Position numbers and translations under genes: made by a program
Assembly (NCBI GenBank): GCA_003971905.1
Contig: RSEE01000008.1
Location: 868,001 to 932,000, forward strand
Direction: 5' to 3'
DNA length: 64,000 bases
Source of the DNA: Moniliella sp. 'wahieum'
Taxonomy: Eukaryota; Basidiomycota; Moniliellomycetes; Moniliellales; Moniliellaceae
Notes under the pieces: generated by a model
Databases searched by the model: none
Seen by the model: only the letters and a program-made list of their open reading frames with translations
What the model was told of the DNA's origin: nothing
Part shown: piece by piece, positions 33,898 through 45,931 of the stretch
How the letters are laid out: every line of letters starts with the position of its first letter
Position numbering within the stretch: the stretch's first letter is position 1

Positions 33898-36034
33898 TTA
33901 GTAGGAGCGGCCAAACATGGTCCAGGCCAACGCCTTCTTGCCGCACTGGGGGCAGACCTTGCCCTCGATCGAGGGGTAAGCAGCCTGGTCGTTGGGGATG
34001 CACAGCGACTTGGCGCCCATCGAAGGTGCACGCTCATCCACCTCCTCGTCGTTCTCAACTGTCCGCGCGGAGCGGTCCTTGATGGCGTCCTCACATGCCT
34101 CCTCCTTGCACCACGGGATGATCACATGGTTCTTGGCGTTCAACAGCGTCGTAAATTCGTCCCACTGGGTGCAGACCTTGCGGTGCGCCGCATACTCTGC
34201 CTCTGCCTTCTTGTACATGTCCGATTGGATCGTCTCCAGCAGCTCCGACACGCTCTTCTCCACTCCCTCAATCGGTAGGGCCGCCTTCTTAAACGTGTCA
34301 CGGCGCGCCGACAGCACCGACTTCTTCTTGAGGTCGAGCGGGCCAAGCTCCAAGCGGACCGGCACGCCACGCAGTTCCCAGTCATTGAACTTCCATGCTG
34401 GGCTGTAGTTGTCGCGGTCGTCGAATTTGGCCCGGATGCCAGCTGCAACGAGCTGCTTCCAGAGCTGCTCGCATGCATCGTGGATTTGCTTACGCTCCAC
34501 ATCACCGGTCTTGACGGTAATCCCAACAGGAATGATCACCACCTGCAGCTTGGCCACGCGCGGGGGCATGACCAGACCCTTATCATCACCGTGCACCATC
34601 ACCATCACACCCAACGTACGGGTCGAGAGACCCCACGAGTTCTGCCACACATGGATCTTACCCTCCGGGGTGCCGCGCACCGACGCATCCGCTGCCGGGT
34701 CTTCCACTGTGATGTCAAACATCTTGCTAAAGTTTTGGCCAAGGCAGTGCGAAGTACCACCCTGGATGCCACGGCCCACAGCCGGGATGAAGCCCTCGAC
34801 AGTCGTAGTAAACAGACCACCAGCAAATTTCTCCTTCTCCGACTTGACACCCGGCACGACAGGCAGAGCGAGGAGATCGGTATACACCTTGCGGTACAAG
34901 TCAAGGATGGTGTACACTTCCTCCTCTGCCTCCTTACGGGTGAGGAAAGCAGTGTGGCCTTCCTGCCACAAGAACTCACGAGTACGGAGGAACGGCTGGG
35001 GGTGCTTGAACTCCCAGCGCACGACCGAGTTCCACTGGTTCAGCTTCAGTGGCAGGTCGCGGTGCGAGGTGATCCACTTGGCATAGTAGGGGTACATGAC
35101 CGTCTCACTCGTCGGCCGAATGGCGACCGGACGTTCCAGCTCAGACTGGCCAGCACGCGTCACCCAGGCTACCTCGGGGGCAAAGCCCTCAATGTGGTCC
35201 TTCTCCCGTTCCAGCACATCCTGCGAAACAAACATGGGGAAGTAGCAGTCTTCCACTCCCAGCTTCTTGATCTCGGCGTCAAAGAAGCCTTGGATGCACT
35301 CCCACACAAAGTACGACCACGGCTTGATCACATAGCAACCCGACACATTGTAAAAGTCAATCATGTCTCCCTTGCGAAGAACCTGCTGGTACCAGTCCGA
35401 GAAGTCGCCCTCTTTCCGCACAGTAATTCCAATCAGCGAAGCATCCTCAATCTTAGCGTCGTTCTTTTTCGGCGCGGGCGCCTTCTTGGCTGCCGCTGGC
35501 GCCGCCGCGGCCTCGGTCTGGAGTGCCGCAAAGTCAATCACCTCCGTCTTGACGCCCGTGCTAGCGAGGTATTTGGCAATGTCCTGGCCCGACAAGAGCA
35601 GCGTCTTGTCGCTCGAACCGGCGTGCACAGCCTGCTTATCAGAGACGCAGCGAGCGGGCGCCATCAAGCGCGACCGTTACCTGTTCTGCGTTGGCCTTGG
35701 TGATGGACAGCGGCGACACATCGTCCTTGGTAGCGCTAAGCGTAGAGGTAAGCACGTCCGCCGACGCGAGGCGCAGATCCTTCAGACCAAGTTTTTTCCC
35801 CAGCGGCGCGGAGCTTGTCTCGGTTGTCTCGGACGCAATCACGACGAGCAGAGAGGCCTTGCCCTTGGGCTTGAAGACGAGAGTCTTGATGTAGGCGGCC
35901 GGGCCGGAGTGGGCGGCGGCCACCGCCGTCTTGTACTCGGCGGGGCTGGCGGCAGGGGCGTGCGCGATAGGCGCGTCGTGGCCTGCGATGGAGAGGGTGG
36001 CGAGCTGGGCCTGGATGTCGGCAAGCGTCGGCAT
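33898..36034 (-). CDS. Cytosolic prolyl-tRNA synthetase with N-terminal editing-like domain
   Basis: It charges tRNA-Pro. The first 150 residues (MPTLADIQAQLATLS, AAYIKTLVFKPKGKASLLVV) resemble the YbaK/ProX-type deacylase domain found on fungal ProRS. The class II core has motif 1 around GVEDCYFPMFVSQDVLE, the substrate loop TSETVMYPYYAKWI, motif 2 RTREFLWQEGHTAF and HCLGQNFSKMFDI. The anticodon-binding domain and a Zn-type C-terminus (VCPQCGKKALAW, ending GRSY) follow. The end matches eukaryote-type ProRS (C-terminal Tyr). One break at about 35668, an extra T, joins the two parts. Total is about 711 residues. Confidence 0.92.
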
Positions 36035-36480
36035 GGCAGAGCAACGGCAGCGGCACACGACAGGTGGTGGGTGGGGGGGGGGTTGGGTCAAAGAAAAAGC
36101 CAGGCAAATCCACGTCGGCGCCGCCAACTGCTCCTGTGCCAGAGGAACGACTGGCCACCGTTCCGCAGCCAGTTCCGCACCGAACCAAAGCGCAACGAAA
36201 CGCCGGCTTGGGCTACACGCGGGGCGTGCCAATTTCGGGGTTTCACACCACTCCTGCCTGTCCCATGTCGTTGCTGCCGTCGCTTAAGAGGCTGCCATCG
36301 ACCAAATACGCGACCCTTACGACATGAGGACCGATCAGCGGGGAAAGCACATTTCTCTACCATTATCGCCCAGTAACGAAGAATCGCATCCGGGAAAAGG
36401 GAAATGCCCAATGTCCAAGCGGAGATTGTCCGAGGGACTGGGGACGTGGTTTCATTTGATGCCTTCGAGCCGTGATCGAA
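36035..36480. other. Spacer between ProRS and tRNA-Met
   Basis: GC-rich promoter side of ProRS with a G-run near 36070; no gene seen. Confidence 0.4.
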
Positions 36481-36582
36481 GCTTCGTTGGCGCAGTTGGC
36501 TAGCGCGCAGGTCTCATACTATGAGTCTGAGTGGAACATCCACGCCATCCTGAGGTCGCCAGTTCGAGCCTGGCACGAAGCA
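36481..36582 (+). tRNA. tRNA-Met(CAT), with intron
   Basis: The acceptor stem GCTTCGT pairs with ACGAAGC. The A box TGGCGCAGTTGG and B box GTTCGAGCC are complete. The T stem is GCCAG/CTGGC. The anticodon loop CTCATA gives CAT, elongator type. An intron of about 28 nt follows the base after the anticodon (about 36521-36547). The lowest anticodon-stem pair is T-T. Confidence 0.9.
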
Positions 36583-36589
36583 TTTTTTT
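36583..36589 (+). terminator. Pol III terminator of tRNA-Met
   Basis: A run of seven T right after the discriminator base. Confidence 0.85.
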
Positions 36590-38828
36590 CGTTTGTGGGG
36601 GTCCATGTTGCCACTCTCTGGAACTTTTTATAGTGATCCAATGCACAGGACACCTAATATCTCTGGGAAAAGCGATCTTGCAGCGGTATCACTTGCATGA
36701 TAGGAGACTTTTACCGCGCCCTGTGTCAATCCGTGGGACACACGCACCGTCTATCTATATAACACAACCTTTTTCACCGCGCCCTTCCTCGAGGTTTTCT
36801 TTTGTCACTTGTTTTAGTGGTAATAGTCGGGGTGTACCAGGGTGTGTGCCTTAATCTTTCCGTGCCATGACCCACCAGATTCTCCTCTCCCGGTGCTCCT
36901 TTGTAGTTACCGGCCACCTGTCTTCCCACCACGGCTTTGCTCTTCTTCGCTTTTCCCTCACAACTACTTTGTTCTCCGCTTATACTGTTGAGTGACCGAG
37001 AGACCTGAGGCCACCCTCTCTCTCCTGTAGTGCACTGCTGCACGACGGAGAGTGTCTTCTCCTGTTGCACGACGCGACACGCACAACACAGTGCTTATTA
37101 CTATAGTAGTGTTGTGCCACAGTGACTGTAATATCCTATTAGACATGAATCAGTGTTGTCAGGGCCACCATCACCACCACCACACTGTCGCTACTGCGAT
37201 GGCATCACTTGGAGTCTCCTTTCATGGCAAACGTATGGCGGGAGAAAGATGCAGAGAGCTGGAATATATATCAGCGTGTTGGACGGGTTGGTGGTTCCCA
37301 CCGTACCGTTGGACAAAAAGAGCTCCCCCGGCTTCTCCAGCGGCAGGAGACTGTCCAAAATACAGGCAGACATCGCACTCACGCGCTCTAAAGCTCAGAC
37401 AAAAGGGGGCGTCCCTCCGGTAATTCTTGCTTATCGGCTTGATACTGGGCATATTCATCCTGGAGCATTACTCTCGTTCAACTTCTTTTACCGCTTTGAT
37501 ACTACTCTATATAGCGTTGGGATATAGATAACGCCGCGTCCTCTCTCCACTATCATCAGAAATTTGTTCTCTTCCGTGGTACGAATAGGGACGGGGACAT
37601 CGAGGCTCTCTCCTACTCCGCCCGCCAATCAAGGGCAGAGTGAAAGACCAGCAAAAGGTAGGCTAGGACGACATATTGCCTTTTTTTGAGTCGCGCCGCT
37701 TTTTGATCGCCCCCAGCACTTTTCCTGGTTGGCTGTATGGCCTCCCCACAATAGCGCCAATGTCTGAAATGGCTGCGTCTTCTTATCGCCTGAAGTGTCA
37801 CAGAAGGAAAGGGGGCTTCGTACACGGGGATCCGAGTTGTGGGAAACGGTTCAGGGCATCTCCGACAAACGAACTTGGCCCAAGCTCGACGATGACTTTT
37901 GCAGTTAAAGCAGCCTGTTGGCCTCTCTCATCGAGCGAGAGGCCGGAATATAGTCTCAGCATCGTACACCCTCACGAGCACGTTCTTCCCCTCTTTGGAA
38001 ACGTGGAGCAACGAAGGGGTAAGGAAGAGGGTGATCACACCTTCTTAACTTCCCGTATAGCGAGGGCGGTGGTTGGATGTTGGAGAGGGGGACAAAAGGC
38101 GATGTTGGCCACAAAAGGTTGATGAAAAGGTTGATGACCAACTCGTCTCCTGCGCACGGGGGGGGGGGCTGAGCTTTGGACAAAGGGATAGGCTCCTTAG
38201 TCCCACAACCCAGAATCGAAAGTGGTAGGAACATCGACCAATGTCAATGCTGCCAAAGAGACTTGCGCCCCGACACGGGCGTCATGGCGAGCCTTTTGGA
38301 TCTGCTCCTGCTCCTGTCTACTTCGTTGCGAGAGGCTTGTCCTTGGGGGCGTCTGTCTGTGAAATGACATGTGACGCGGCGGTCATCAATTCTATCATCG
38401 ATCAACGTTCAACTCACACCCATTTTAACTTTCAACTACGCACTGAGTACAAAGATAGGTGGCCCCAGAGACAGTGCTAGTGGGCTGCAGGCGCCCCTGT
38501 GCCTGCCTGGCGTGGCTAACTGACGTTTTTAATGACTGCCAGGACTCCTGCAGCTGCATCAGCGGCTCAGGGTGCATCATGCGTCATGCGTCATGCGTCA
38601 TGCATCATGCGTCATGCATCATGCCTCTGCCCCAGCCTGATGCATGATGACTGATGAACGATGATCGATGACTAGATGACTGATCTTCAGCCTTGTTCCG
38701 CATCAACCATCCACATTCAGCACAAGCTCCTCAGCCCCACCCTCCGGCCTCAGGCTGAGGCTTGTCCATCATCGCCATCCCCTGCCCTCACCATCACCTC
38801 TGCTGGCTCGCACGCGGACGCCTGCGCC
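36590..38828. other. Gene-poor spacer upstream of casein kinase
   Basis: About 2.2 kb with no supportable gene. It contains a CACCATCACCACCACC run near 37168, a G run at 38160, CAACGTTCAACTC at about 38402, and the 7-bp repeat array. Short frames lack domains. Confidence 0.45.
38575..38623. repeat. 7-bp tandem repeat (CRTCATG)x7
   Basis: Seven units CATCATG or CGTCATG in the order A-G-G-G-A-G-A at the variable second base, 205 bases before the casein kinase ATG. Similar ATGCATGATG words recur near 49960-50000. Confidence 0.9.
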
Positions 38829-40259
38829 ATGTCCAGTTCTTCCAGCGTCGTTGGCGTCCACTACAAGGTCGGCCGCAAGATTGGCGAGGGCTCCTTTGGA
38901 GTTATCTTCGAGGGCACCAATCTACTCAACAGTCAGACCGTGGCTATCAAATTTGAGCCGCGCAAGAGCAATGCACCCCAGCTGCGCGACGAGTACCGCT
39001 CTTACAAAATTCTCAGTGCATGTTTTGGCATCCCCCAGGTCTACTACTTTGGCCAAGAGGGGCTGCACAACATCCTCATCATTGATCTTCTCGGGCCCTC
39101 ACTCGAGGACCTGTTTGACCTATGTGGCCGCAGGTTTTCCATCAAGACTGTGTGCATGACCGCCAAGCAGATGATCACGCGCCTCCAGAGCGTTCACGAG
39201 AAGAACCTCATCTACCGCGACATCAAGCCTGACAACTTTCTCATTGGACGGCCCCACACCAAGGCAGCCAACGTGATCCACGTCGTCGATTTTGGTATGG
39301 CCAAGCTGTATCGCGACCCCAAGACCAAGCAGCACATTCCTTATCGTGAGCGCAAATCGTTGTCTGGCACGGCACGATACATGTCTATCAACACTCACCT
39401 CGGGCGGCGAGCAGTCCCGCAGAGATGATCTCGAATCGCTCGGGCACGTGTTTATGTACTTTCTCCGTGGCTCCCTCCCCTGGCAGGGGCTCAAGGCCGC
39501 CACCAACAAGCAAAAGTATGAAAAGATTGGGGAGTGCAAACAGTCCACCCCGGTGGCCACGCTATGCGAGGGCTTTCCTGAGGGATTCGCAATTTACCTC
39601 AACTATGTGCGTAAACTTGGCTTTGAAGAGGAGCCTGACTACGACTTTCTTCGTGACTTGATGGACAATGTACTCAAGTCTCGGGGTGAAGAGGAGGACG
39701 AGAAGTATGATTGGAACCTACTCCATGATGGCCAAGGGTGGGAAGCATCTCTCCAAATGCAGCATCGCGAACGTGAGCGCGAACGCGAGCGCCGGGCCGA
39801 AGAGCGGGAACGCCGCCGTCGACAGCAACACCAACAAGTCACACCGTCAAATGCGGCGCAAGTTGGGCCACTCACAGCCGCCCAAGGCGCACCAGCGATT
39901 GGGCGAGGTGCGTCGCAACACCACCCTGCCTTGGCTGGGGGTGTGGCGACCCCCGTCTCGGGTGGAAACAGGGCGCTCTCGCCCGCCGGGTTTGGGCTTG
40001 GACTCGGGGCCGGTGGAACCGTCCGAGTCAAAAATGGCGGTTCAGGGGGCCGGTACGCAAGCAGGGACTCCGTTTGGTACAGTCGGTGCCCATGCGGGCG
40101 AAACATCGGCTGTGGCTGCCCCCGCGGCCGGGGGGTGAGCTGCGGCATCGCCCAAAGAAAGTCCCTTCGCCTGCCAAGCCTGTTAACCTCCCCACTCACG
40201 CCTCCAGCAGGAGACAAAGCAACACCTTCCTTCATATCTTGACGTGTGGCTGTGTTTAA
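38829..40259 (+). CDS. Casein kinase 1, Yck/Cki family
   Basis: A Ser/Thr kinase of the CK1 family that acts at membranes in nutrient sensing and morphogenesis. P-loop [13 protein letters not shown], lysine in [10 protein letters not shown], catalytic loop [23 protein letters not shown] and the CK1-type [14 protein letters not shown] are present. After one extra G near 39407 it continues [20 protein letters not shown], as in all Yck-like kinases. A coiled Arg/Glu segment and a Gly/Pro-rich tail follow. The tail changes frame more than once; the frame ending 40259 closes with HILTCGCV, a possible lipid-attached Cys end, while another ends at 40242. The kinase call is firm, the tail is not. Confidence 0.92.
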
Positions 40260-40878
40260 AGGAGCACCCATTTCATCCATGTTCGTTCATGTCCTGCATC
40301 CGATTCAACCCTCAGCATACCACGCCTCGTTTCCTCCCGGGCTACATCTCCTGCCACATGCCCCTCATTTGCGAACCACTTTTCTTGGCTGTGCTCACAA
40401 TTTGTGCCCCTCTTTGCTGCCGGCTTTTTGTTCCGTTCTGATACTTGCACACCTGCTCTTACTGCAACCGTGATCATCACGGGCGTCGCCCGCATGAGTT
40501 TTGCGATGATACTAGGAATGCGTAGGGTTTTGGCGGTATATTAACGACGGAGAGCATTGCAATTGCGATGGATGTGGACAAGTGGCATACTGCCACCAGA
40601 TGCTTGCTAAGCCAAAGTGGGGCGAGATGCAGGCCCTGCCTAACCCTGTAGGATACGAGTGGGACGGGGGCCGAGAGAGGCGGGTGTTTCCTGCTTCTCC
40701 CGGGGGCTGCGGCCAGCAAGGATTAATGATTTGGACGCAGTGGACGGGATGCGATCGCACGTGCATAATTGATGGGCGGGTGACTGGAGCGTGGGTTGGC
40801 ATTTGCTGCTGCGTCTCCAAATGGGGCTTCGCCTGCCGGCGCTGCGCTCTGCTCCGCCGCTCCTCGCAACGCCTGCGG
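40260..40878. other. Spacer between casein kinase and histidine kinase
   Basis: About 600 bases: casein kinase 3' region, then GC-rich DNA before the histidine kinase start. No separate gene seen. Confidence 0.4.
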
Positions 40879-43800
40879 ATGGCCAGCCCCGCGTCTCTGC
40901 CCGGCGTGCTGCCGCCTCCCCCCGCCGGGGCGCTGGCCGGCTCTGGCCTGGGCCCAGGCCCCGCCGCCGCGCCTATGTCCCTCGCGCGGCTCGTGCACCA
41001 GCTCGCCTGCTTCGTCCACTGGGAGGAGCAGCGTGCGGCTGCGCTCGCCCACCCGACACCCGCCCCCGCCCCCGCTCCGCCCGGCCGCCCGCCGCCGCCC
41101 GCGTGCCCGCCGCGCTCCCGCCCTGCCTCCTCCGCCACGCCCACCCATCCCACGCCCCCCCACAATGCTCCGCCGCTCCCTTCCCCGGCGCCCACCGCAC
41201 GCCACCCCCAGCCGAAGGACCCGCTTGACCCGCCGCCCCTTGCTGCCGACGCCCATCTCCTGGCCCAGGCGGACGACCTGATGAAGCGTCTTTGGGACCA
41301 GCGCTGGACCTCCGCCCAGCACACTGCCCTTCTCACCGCCAGCAGCTCCGCTGGCGTGCCTGACCCTTCTCCCTCCACCCCGACTCCCAGGAGTGGTCGC
41401 GCCACCCCCATCAGCCCCTTTGCCCTTTCCCCCTCGGCCACCGACGATCCCTCTGCCCCCCGCTGTAGGAAAGCGTCGAACGGCACGCCCCATCTCCCTC
41501 GCCGGTTTCTCCCGACAGCGTGCCTCGTCTCTCTCGCAATCGTTGGACGCATATATGCATGCAGAAGAGGATGCCGCGCCCCGCAGTCCATCTCCCGGCG
41601 GTCACGTTGATCTGGGGGAGGGCGAGCTCTGCTCGAAGGCCATCGCTATCCCGGCACCCCACCCACCCTGATGCCGATTCCATCCCAAATGTTGGGTGGC
41701 GAATCGCCCACGACAGTGATGCGTGACTTGGAGTTGGCATACGTCCCTACCGATGGAGAGGATGAGGAACATTCGCCTCTTCCCAAGCTGTCGGCGGAGG
41801 AGGAGCTGCGTCTGCTAAAGGCTCAGGTGCAGGACATTGCTCGGGTTTGTAAGGTAAATTCATCGTCCCCTTTTCGGTGCGAGGCCTATGACTGAACCCC
41901 CCTTGTCGTTTGCAGGCAGTGGCGTTTGGCGACTTATCCCAGTACGTGACGGTACCGACGCGTGGACTAGTGATGCAAGACCTCAAGGAGATTATCAACC
42001 AGATGGTCAAGACCCTCTCTGAGTTTACGGCAGACGTGACTCGGGTGAGCCTCGAAGTGGGCACACAAGGCAAGCTCGGTGGGCAAGTCAAAGCCGAAGG
42101 TGTCGAGGGCCGCTGGAAAGAACTTAAGGACGTCGTCAACAATCTGGCCATGAACTTGACAAACCAAGTACGTGGCGTGGGCATGTGTACCAAGGCGGTC
42201 GCTCGCGGCGACCTGAGTCGCAAAATCGAGGTTCAAGCCGAGGGTGAGATGCGCGATTTGATCGATAATGAACACGATGGTGGACCAGCTACGGGACTTT
42301 GCCAACGAAGTGACCCGCGTCTCAAGGGAGGTGGGGTCGATGGGCCAGCTGGGAGGCCAAGCTAGCGTCCCAGGCGTCGAAGGCGTGTGGGAGGAATTGA
42401 CCATCAACGTGAACCGCATGTGCTCCAACCTGACGGAACAAGTCCGGTCCATCTCCATGGTCACTACCGCTGTAGCCAAAGGCAACTTAACCAAGACGAT
42501 TGACATTGAGGCTGAAGGAGAGATGGCACAGTTGAAGGATACGGAAACTCCATGGTCGCCCGCTTGCGGGTATTTGCGTCTGAGGTGGTGCGCATGTCGA
42601 TGGAGGTGGGTACGTACGGCAAGCTCGGCGGACAAGCTCATGTACCCAACGTCGAGGGCACATGGAAGGACTTGACCGACAATGTAAATCGGATGGCAGA
42701 CAATTTGACCTCCCAAGTACGCGAAATTGCTCGGGTGACCAAGAATGTCGAAGAGGGCGTCTTAACTGAGTTTATCAATGTGGACGCCAAGGGCGAGATC
42801 CTGGATCTCAAGATCACTGTCAACAACATGGTCAAGCAACTCAAAACCTTGTCCGATGAGATCATCCGTGTCTCCGTCGAAGTGGGAACTGAGGGACGAC
42901 TCGGTGGGCAAGCCAATGTTCGAGGTGTCAAGGGCCAGTGGCAGGTACTCACTGACCGGGTCAACATGATGGCTGCCAACCTAACGACCCAAGTACGCTC
43001 AATTGCTGCCGTCACCACGGCTGTCGCTCGTGGTGACCTGGGGCAAACTATCAATGTTGAGGTGCGCGGTGAGCTGCTTGACCTCAAGTTGACCGTCAAT
43101 GAGATGGTCAAGTTCCTCCGCACCTTCTCCACTGAGGTGACTCGAGTCGCCCGAGAGGTGGGTACTGAGGGCAAGCTCGGGGGTAAGGCTGTCGTACTCG
43201 GCATTGAGGGGACGTGGAAAGACCTGACAGAGTCGGTGAATACGATGGCGGGCAACCTCACTCTGCAAGTGCGCACAATTGCGCATGCCACGACGGCGGT
43301 GGCCAACGGCGATCTCAGTCAGAAGGTTACTATTGCTGTCGGGGTGAAATGCTGGATTTGGTCAACACGATCAACAACATGATTGACCAGCTCTCCTTCT
43401 TTGCCTCAGAGGTCACCCGCGTCGCCCGCGAGGTTGGCACTGAGGGAAAGCTGGGTGTGCAGGCTGAAGCCAAAGACGTCAAGGGCAAATGGGCGGAGAT
43501 TACAGACAATGTCAACATTATGGCCAACAACCTCACTTCGCAGGTGCGCGCCTTTGCTCAATTACTGCGGCCGCTACCGATGGAGACTTTACTCGTTTTG
43601 TCACCGTCGAGGCGAATGGCGAGATGGACTCGCTAAAGACCAAATTAATCAGATGGTCTTTAGTTTGCGTGACTCTATCCAGAAAACACGGCGGCCAGGG
43701 AGGCGGCCGAACTGGCAAACCGATCCAATCCGAGTTCTTGGCCAATATGTCGCACGAAATCCGGACCCCGATGAACGGCATCATGGTCTTACCACCCTTA

Positions 43801-45291
43801 CTCTTGAGTCAGAGCTCAGTCGCGGCCAGAGGGAGAACTTGGTTACCGTTTCGACACTTGCGGGCGGTCTGCTCGCTATCATTGACGACATTCTTGACAT
43901 TTCCAAGATCGAAGCTGGGAGGATGACGGTGGAGGAGGTCCCGTTCAGTTTGCGGACTATCGTGCTGGGTGTGTTAAAGACTCTCTCTGTCCGAGCCACA
44001 CAAAGAAGTTGCGTTTACTTTACGAAAGTAACGCGTGACTGCCCCGAACCGCTCGTGGGCGATGCGCTTCGCCTCAAACAGATTATCACCAACTTGATTG
44101 GCAATGCGGTCAAGTTCACCGAATCAGGGGGGCGCGTCTCTCTCACATGCAAGGTTGCTCGGCAGATTTCGGAAAATGAGGTGATGTTGGAGTTTTGCGC
44201 ATCCGACTCGGGGATCGGGATCAAGCCAGAGAAGCTGGATCTCATCTTTGACACGTTTAGCCAAGCGGACGGGTCGACAACGCGTAAGTATGGCGGCACA
44301 GGCCTAGGACTCAGCATTTCTCGCCGCTTGGTTAAGCTCATGGGTGGGGATCTGTGGGTGCAGAGCGACTACGGTAAGGGGTCCGAGTTTTCTTCACAAT
44401 GGTGGTGCGAATCGACAAGTTGTCGCAAGAGACAGGTACTGGACAAAGTCCGTCCCTACATGGGCCGCAACATCTTCTTCCTCGACACGCTCCATGATAA
44501 GACGGGGATTGTGGACATGCTACGACAGCTCAAGCTGAACCCGATCCATTGTCACTCGGTCGAGGAAGCGCTTGTGCTTACCCGTCAACATCGTCTTCCT
44601 CATTGATTCAATCATCGTCGACTCGATTGAAGCGGTGGGCGATTTGCGTTTGGTCGAAACACTGCATTACATCCCCATCAACTTGATCACGCCCTACGAA
44701 ATCACACTCAGCCTCACGTTCTGTCTCGATCATGGGATTTCAAGCTACATCACTACCCCCGCCTCATTGGTGGACATTATGTACACCTCCTCCCCTCACT
44801 GGAGAGTGCGGCGGCTGTTCTGTCGGAGGGAACAACCGAAGTAACTTATGACATTCTCCTGGCAAGACATCAAGTGAACCAGAAGCTGGCGGTCAAGATG
44901 CTCAGCAATCAGGGCCACCGCATCGACGTGGTGCCCAATGGGGCAGAGGCGGTGGATGCGATTAAGCTAAAGGCGTACGATGTGATTTCATGGACGTGTC
45001 GATGCCCATCATGGGGGGGATTGAAGCAACAATGGCGATTCGCGCTTGGGAGAAGAGCGAGGGGATCGAAGAGACGGCGGTGCCAATCATTGCTTTGACC
45101 GCACATGCCATGTTGGGGGACAAGGACGCCTCCAAGCTGGGATGAATGCCTATGTTTCCAAGCCCATCCGTACCGAGCTGCTCAGTGCGCTTCACAATCT
45201 TCTTCCTCCGGCCAAAGTATTTGCCCGCCATGCAAACCATGCGGCGCTGAGCCCTGGGGACAAGTTGGCGCTCACTGCAAAGGGCCGGTGA
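40879..45291 (+). CDS. Group III hybrid histidine kinase (Nik1/Os1 type) with seven HAMP-type repeats
   Basis: This soluble osmosensing kinase acts above the HOG pathway and is the known target pathway of phenylpyrrole and dicarboximide fungicides. A Pro-rich N-terminus leads to [20 protein letters not shown], an intron (about 41855-41916) and about seven 92-residue repeats (41917-43660) of the form AVA-x-[30 protein letters not shown]-x-x-LT, VN-x-MA. The H box is [19 protein letters not shown]-site boxes are [17 protein letters not shown] and [13 protein letters not shown]. The receiver has NQKLAVKML, the phospho-Asp in [13 protein letters not shown] and the Lys in YVSKPI. I count about twelve one-base breaks from 41500 to 45110. 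The start is uncertain (40879, or [10 protein letters not shown] at about 40975). Confidence 0.9.
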
Positions 45292-45712
45292 CGATGCGAA
45301 GGCTTATAAGGACGCTCAGACCATGCAGTGCCCTGAGCTCATTACCATTTCCTTTCTCACTTCTCATCCTACCCTTATTAGCGTTTCTTCATGTATCAGC
45401 GGGCTCGGCGCGGCCTTTTGTAGGCTTATAACCATCCCTGTCTGATCCGATCTCGCCCCTCACCAGCACCCGTACGATTATGTCTGGAGGGCAACTCCAC
45501 CAGGGCCTCCTTCTCGCGGCACCTTTCCCGTACGTGCTACGAAAAGCACTATGCTTCAATGTTATGAGCAGCCCTTTCATATCGACGAGAGTACCTAGCA
45601 GAGAAGTAAAGAAAAAGGATAGATAGGATCAATAAGTGGAAGTGGTGAGCGATTGTAGAGCGATGAAGCTTGAAGATGCACCGCCTCTGGCATTTTGCTC
45701 CTGCTGCCGTCT
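45292..45712. other. Spacer before tRNA-Phe
   Basis: 3' region of the histidine kinase gene; no gene or repeat seen. Confidence 0.4.
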
Positions 45713-45814
45713 GTCGGGTTAGCTCAGATGGGAGAGCGTGAGATTGAAGTTACTCTTCAGTACCATATCCATTTGGATTCCTCAAGGTCCCCGGTTCGAT
45801 CCCGGGACACGACA
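45713..45814 (+). tRNA. tRNA-Phe(GAA), with intron
   Basis: The A box TTAGCTCAGATGGG, B box GGTTCGATCCC and T stem CCCGG/CCGGG are intact. The anticodon loop TTGAAG gives GAA. An intron of about 28 nt follows. The acceptor stem GTCGGGT/ACACGAC has one G-A mismatch at pair 5-68, which may be a base error. A CTTTTT terminator follows at about 45816. Confidence 0.88.
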
Positions 45815-45931
45815 TCTTTTTCATAAACACTACTGTTCCTCTTCTCTCTTGGCCCCTCTACGTCCCAATGGATACCAAACTACTCTTATTTACTCCAACG
45901 CCGGTCGCACTGTTCACAAATCCGCCATCGA

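Noticed and set aside
34480-35703. 407-residue plus-strand frame
   Set aside because: Antisense to the prolyl-tRNA synthetase core; no domain of its own.
40512-41591. 359-residue minus-strand frame, Gly/Ala/Arg-rich
   Set aside because: Antisense to the Pro-rich N-terminus of the histidine kinase; low-complexity shadow.
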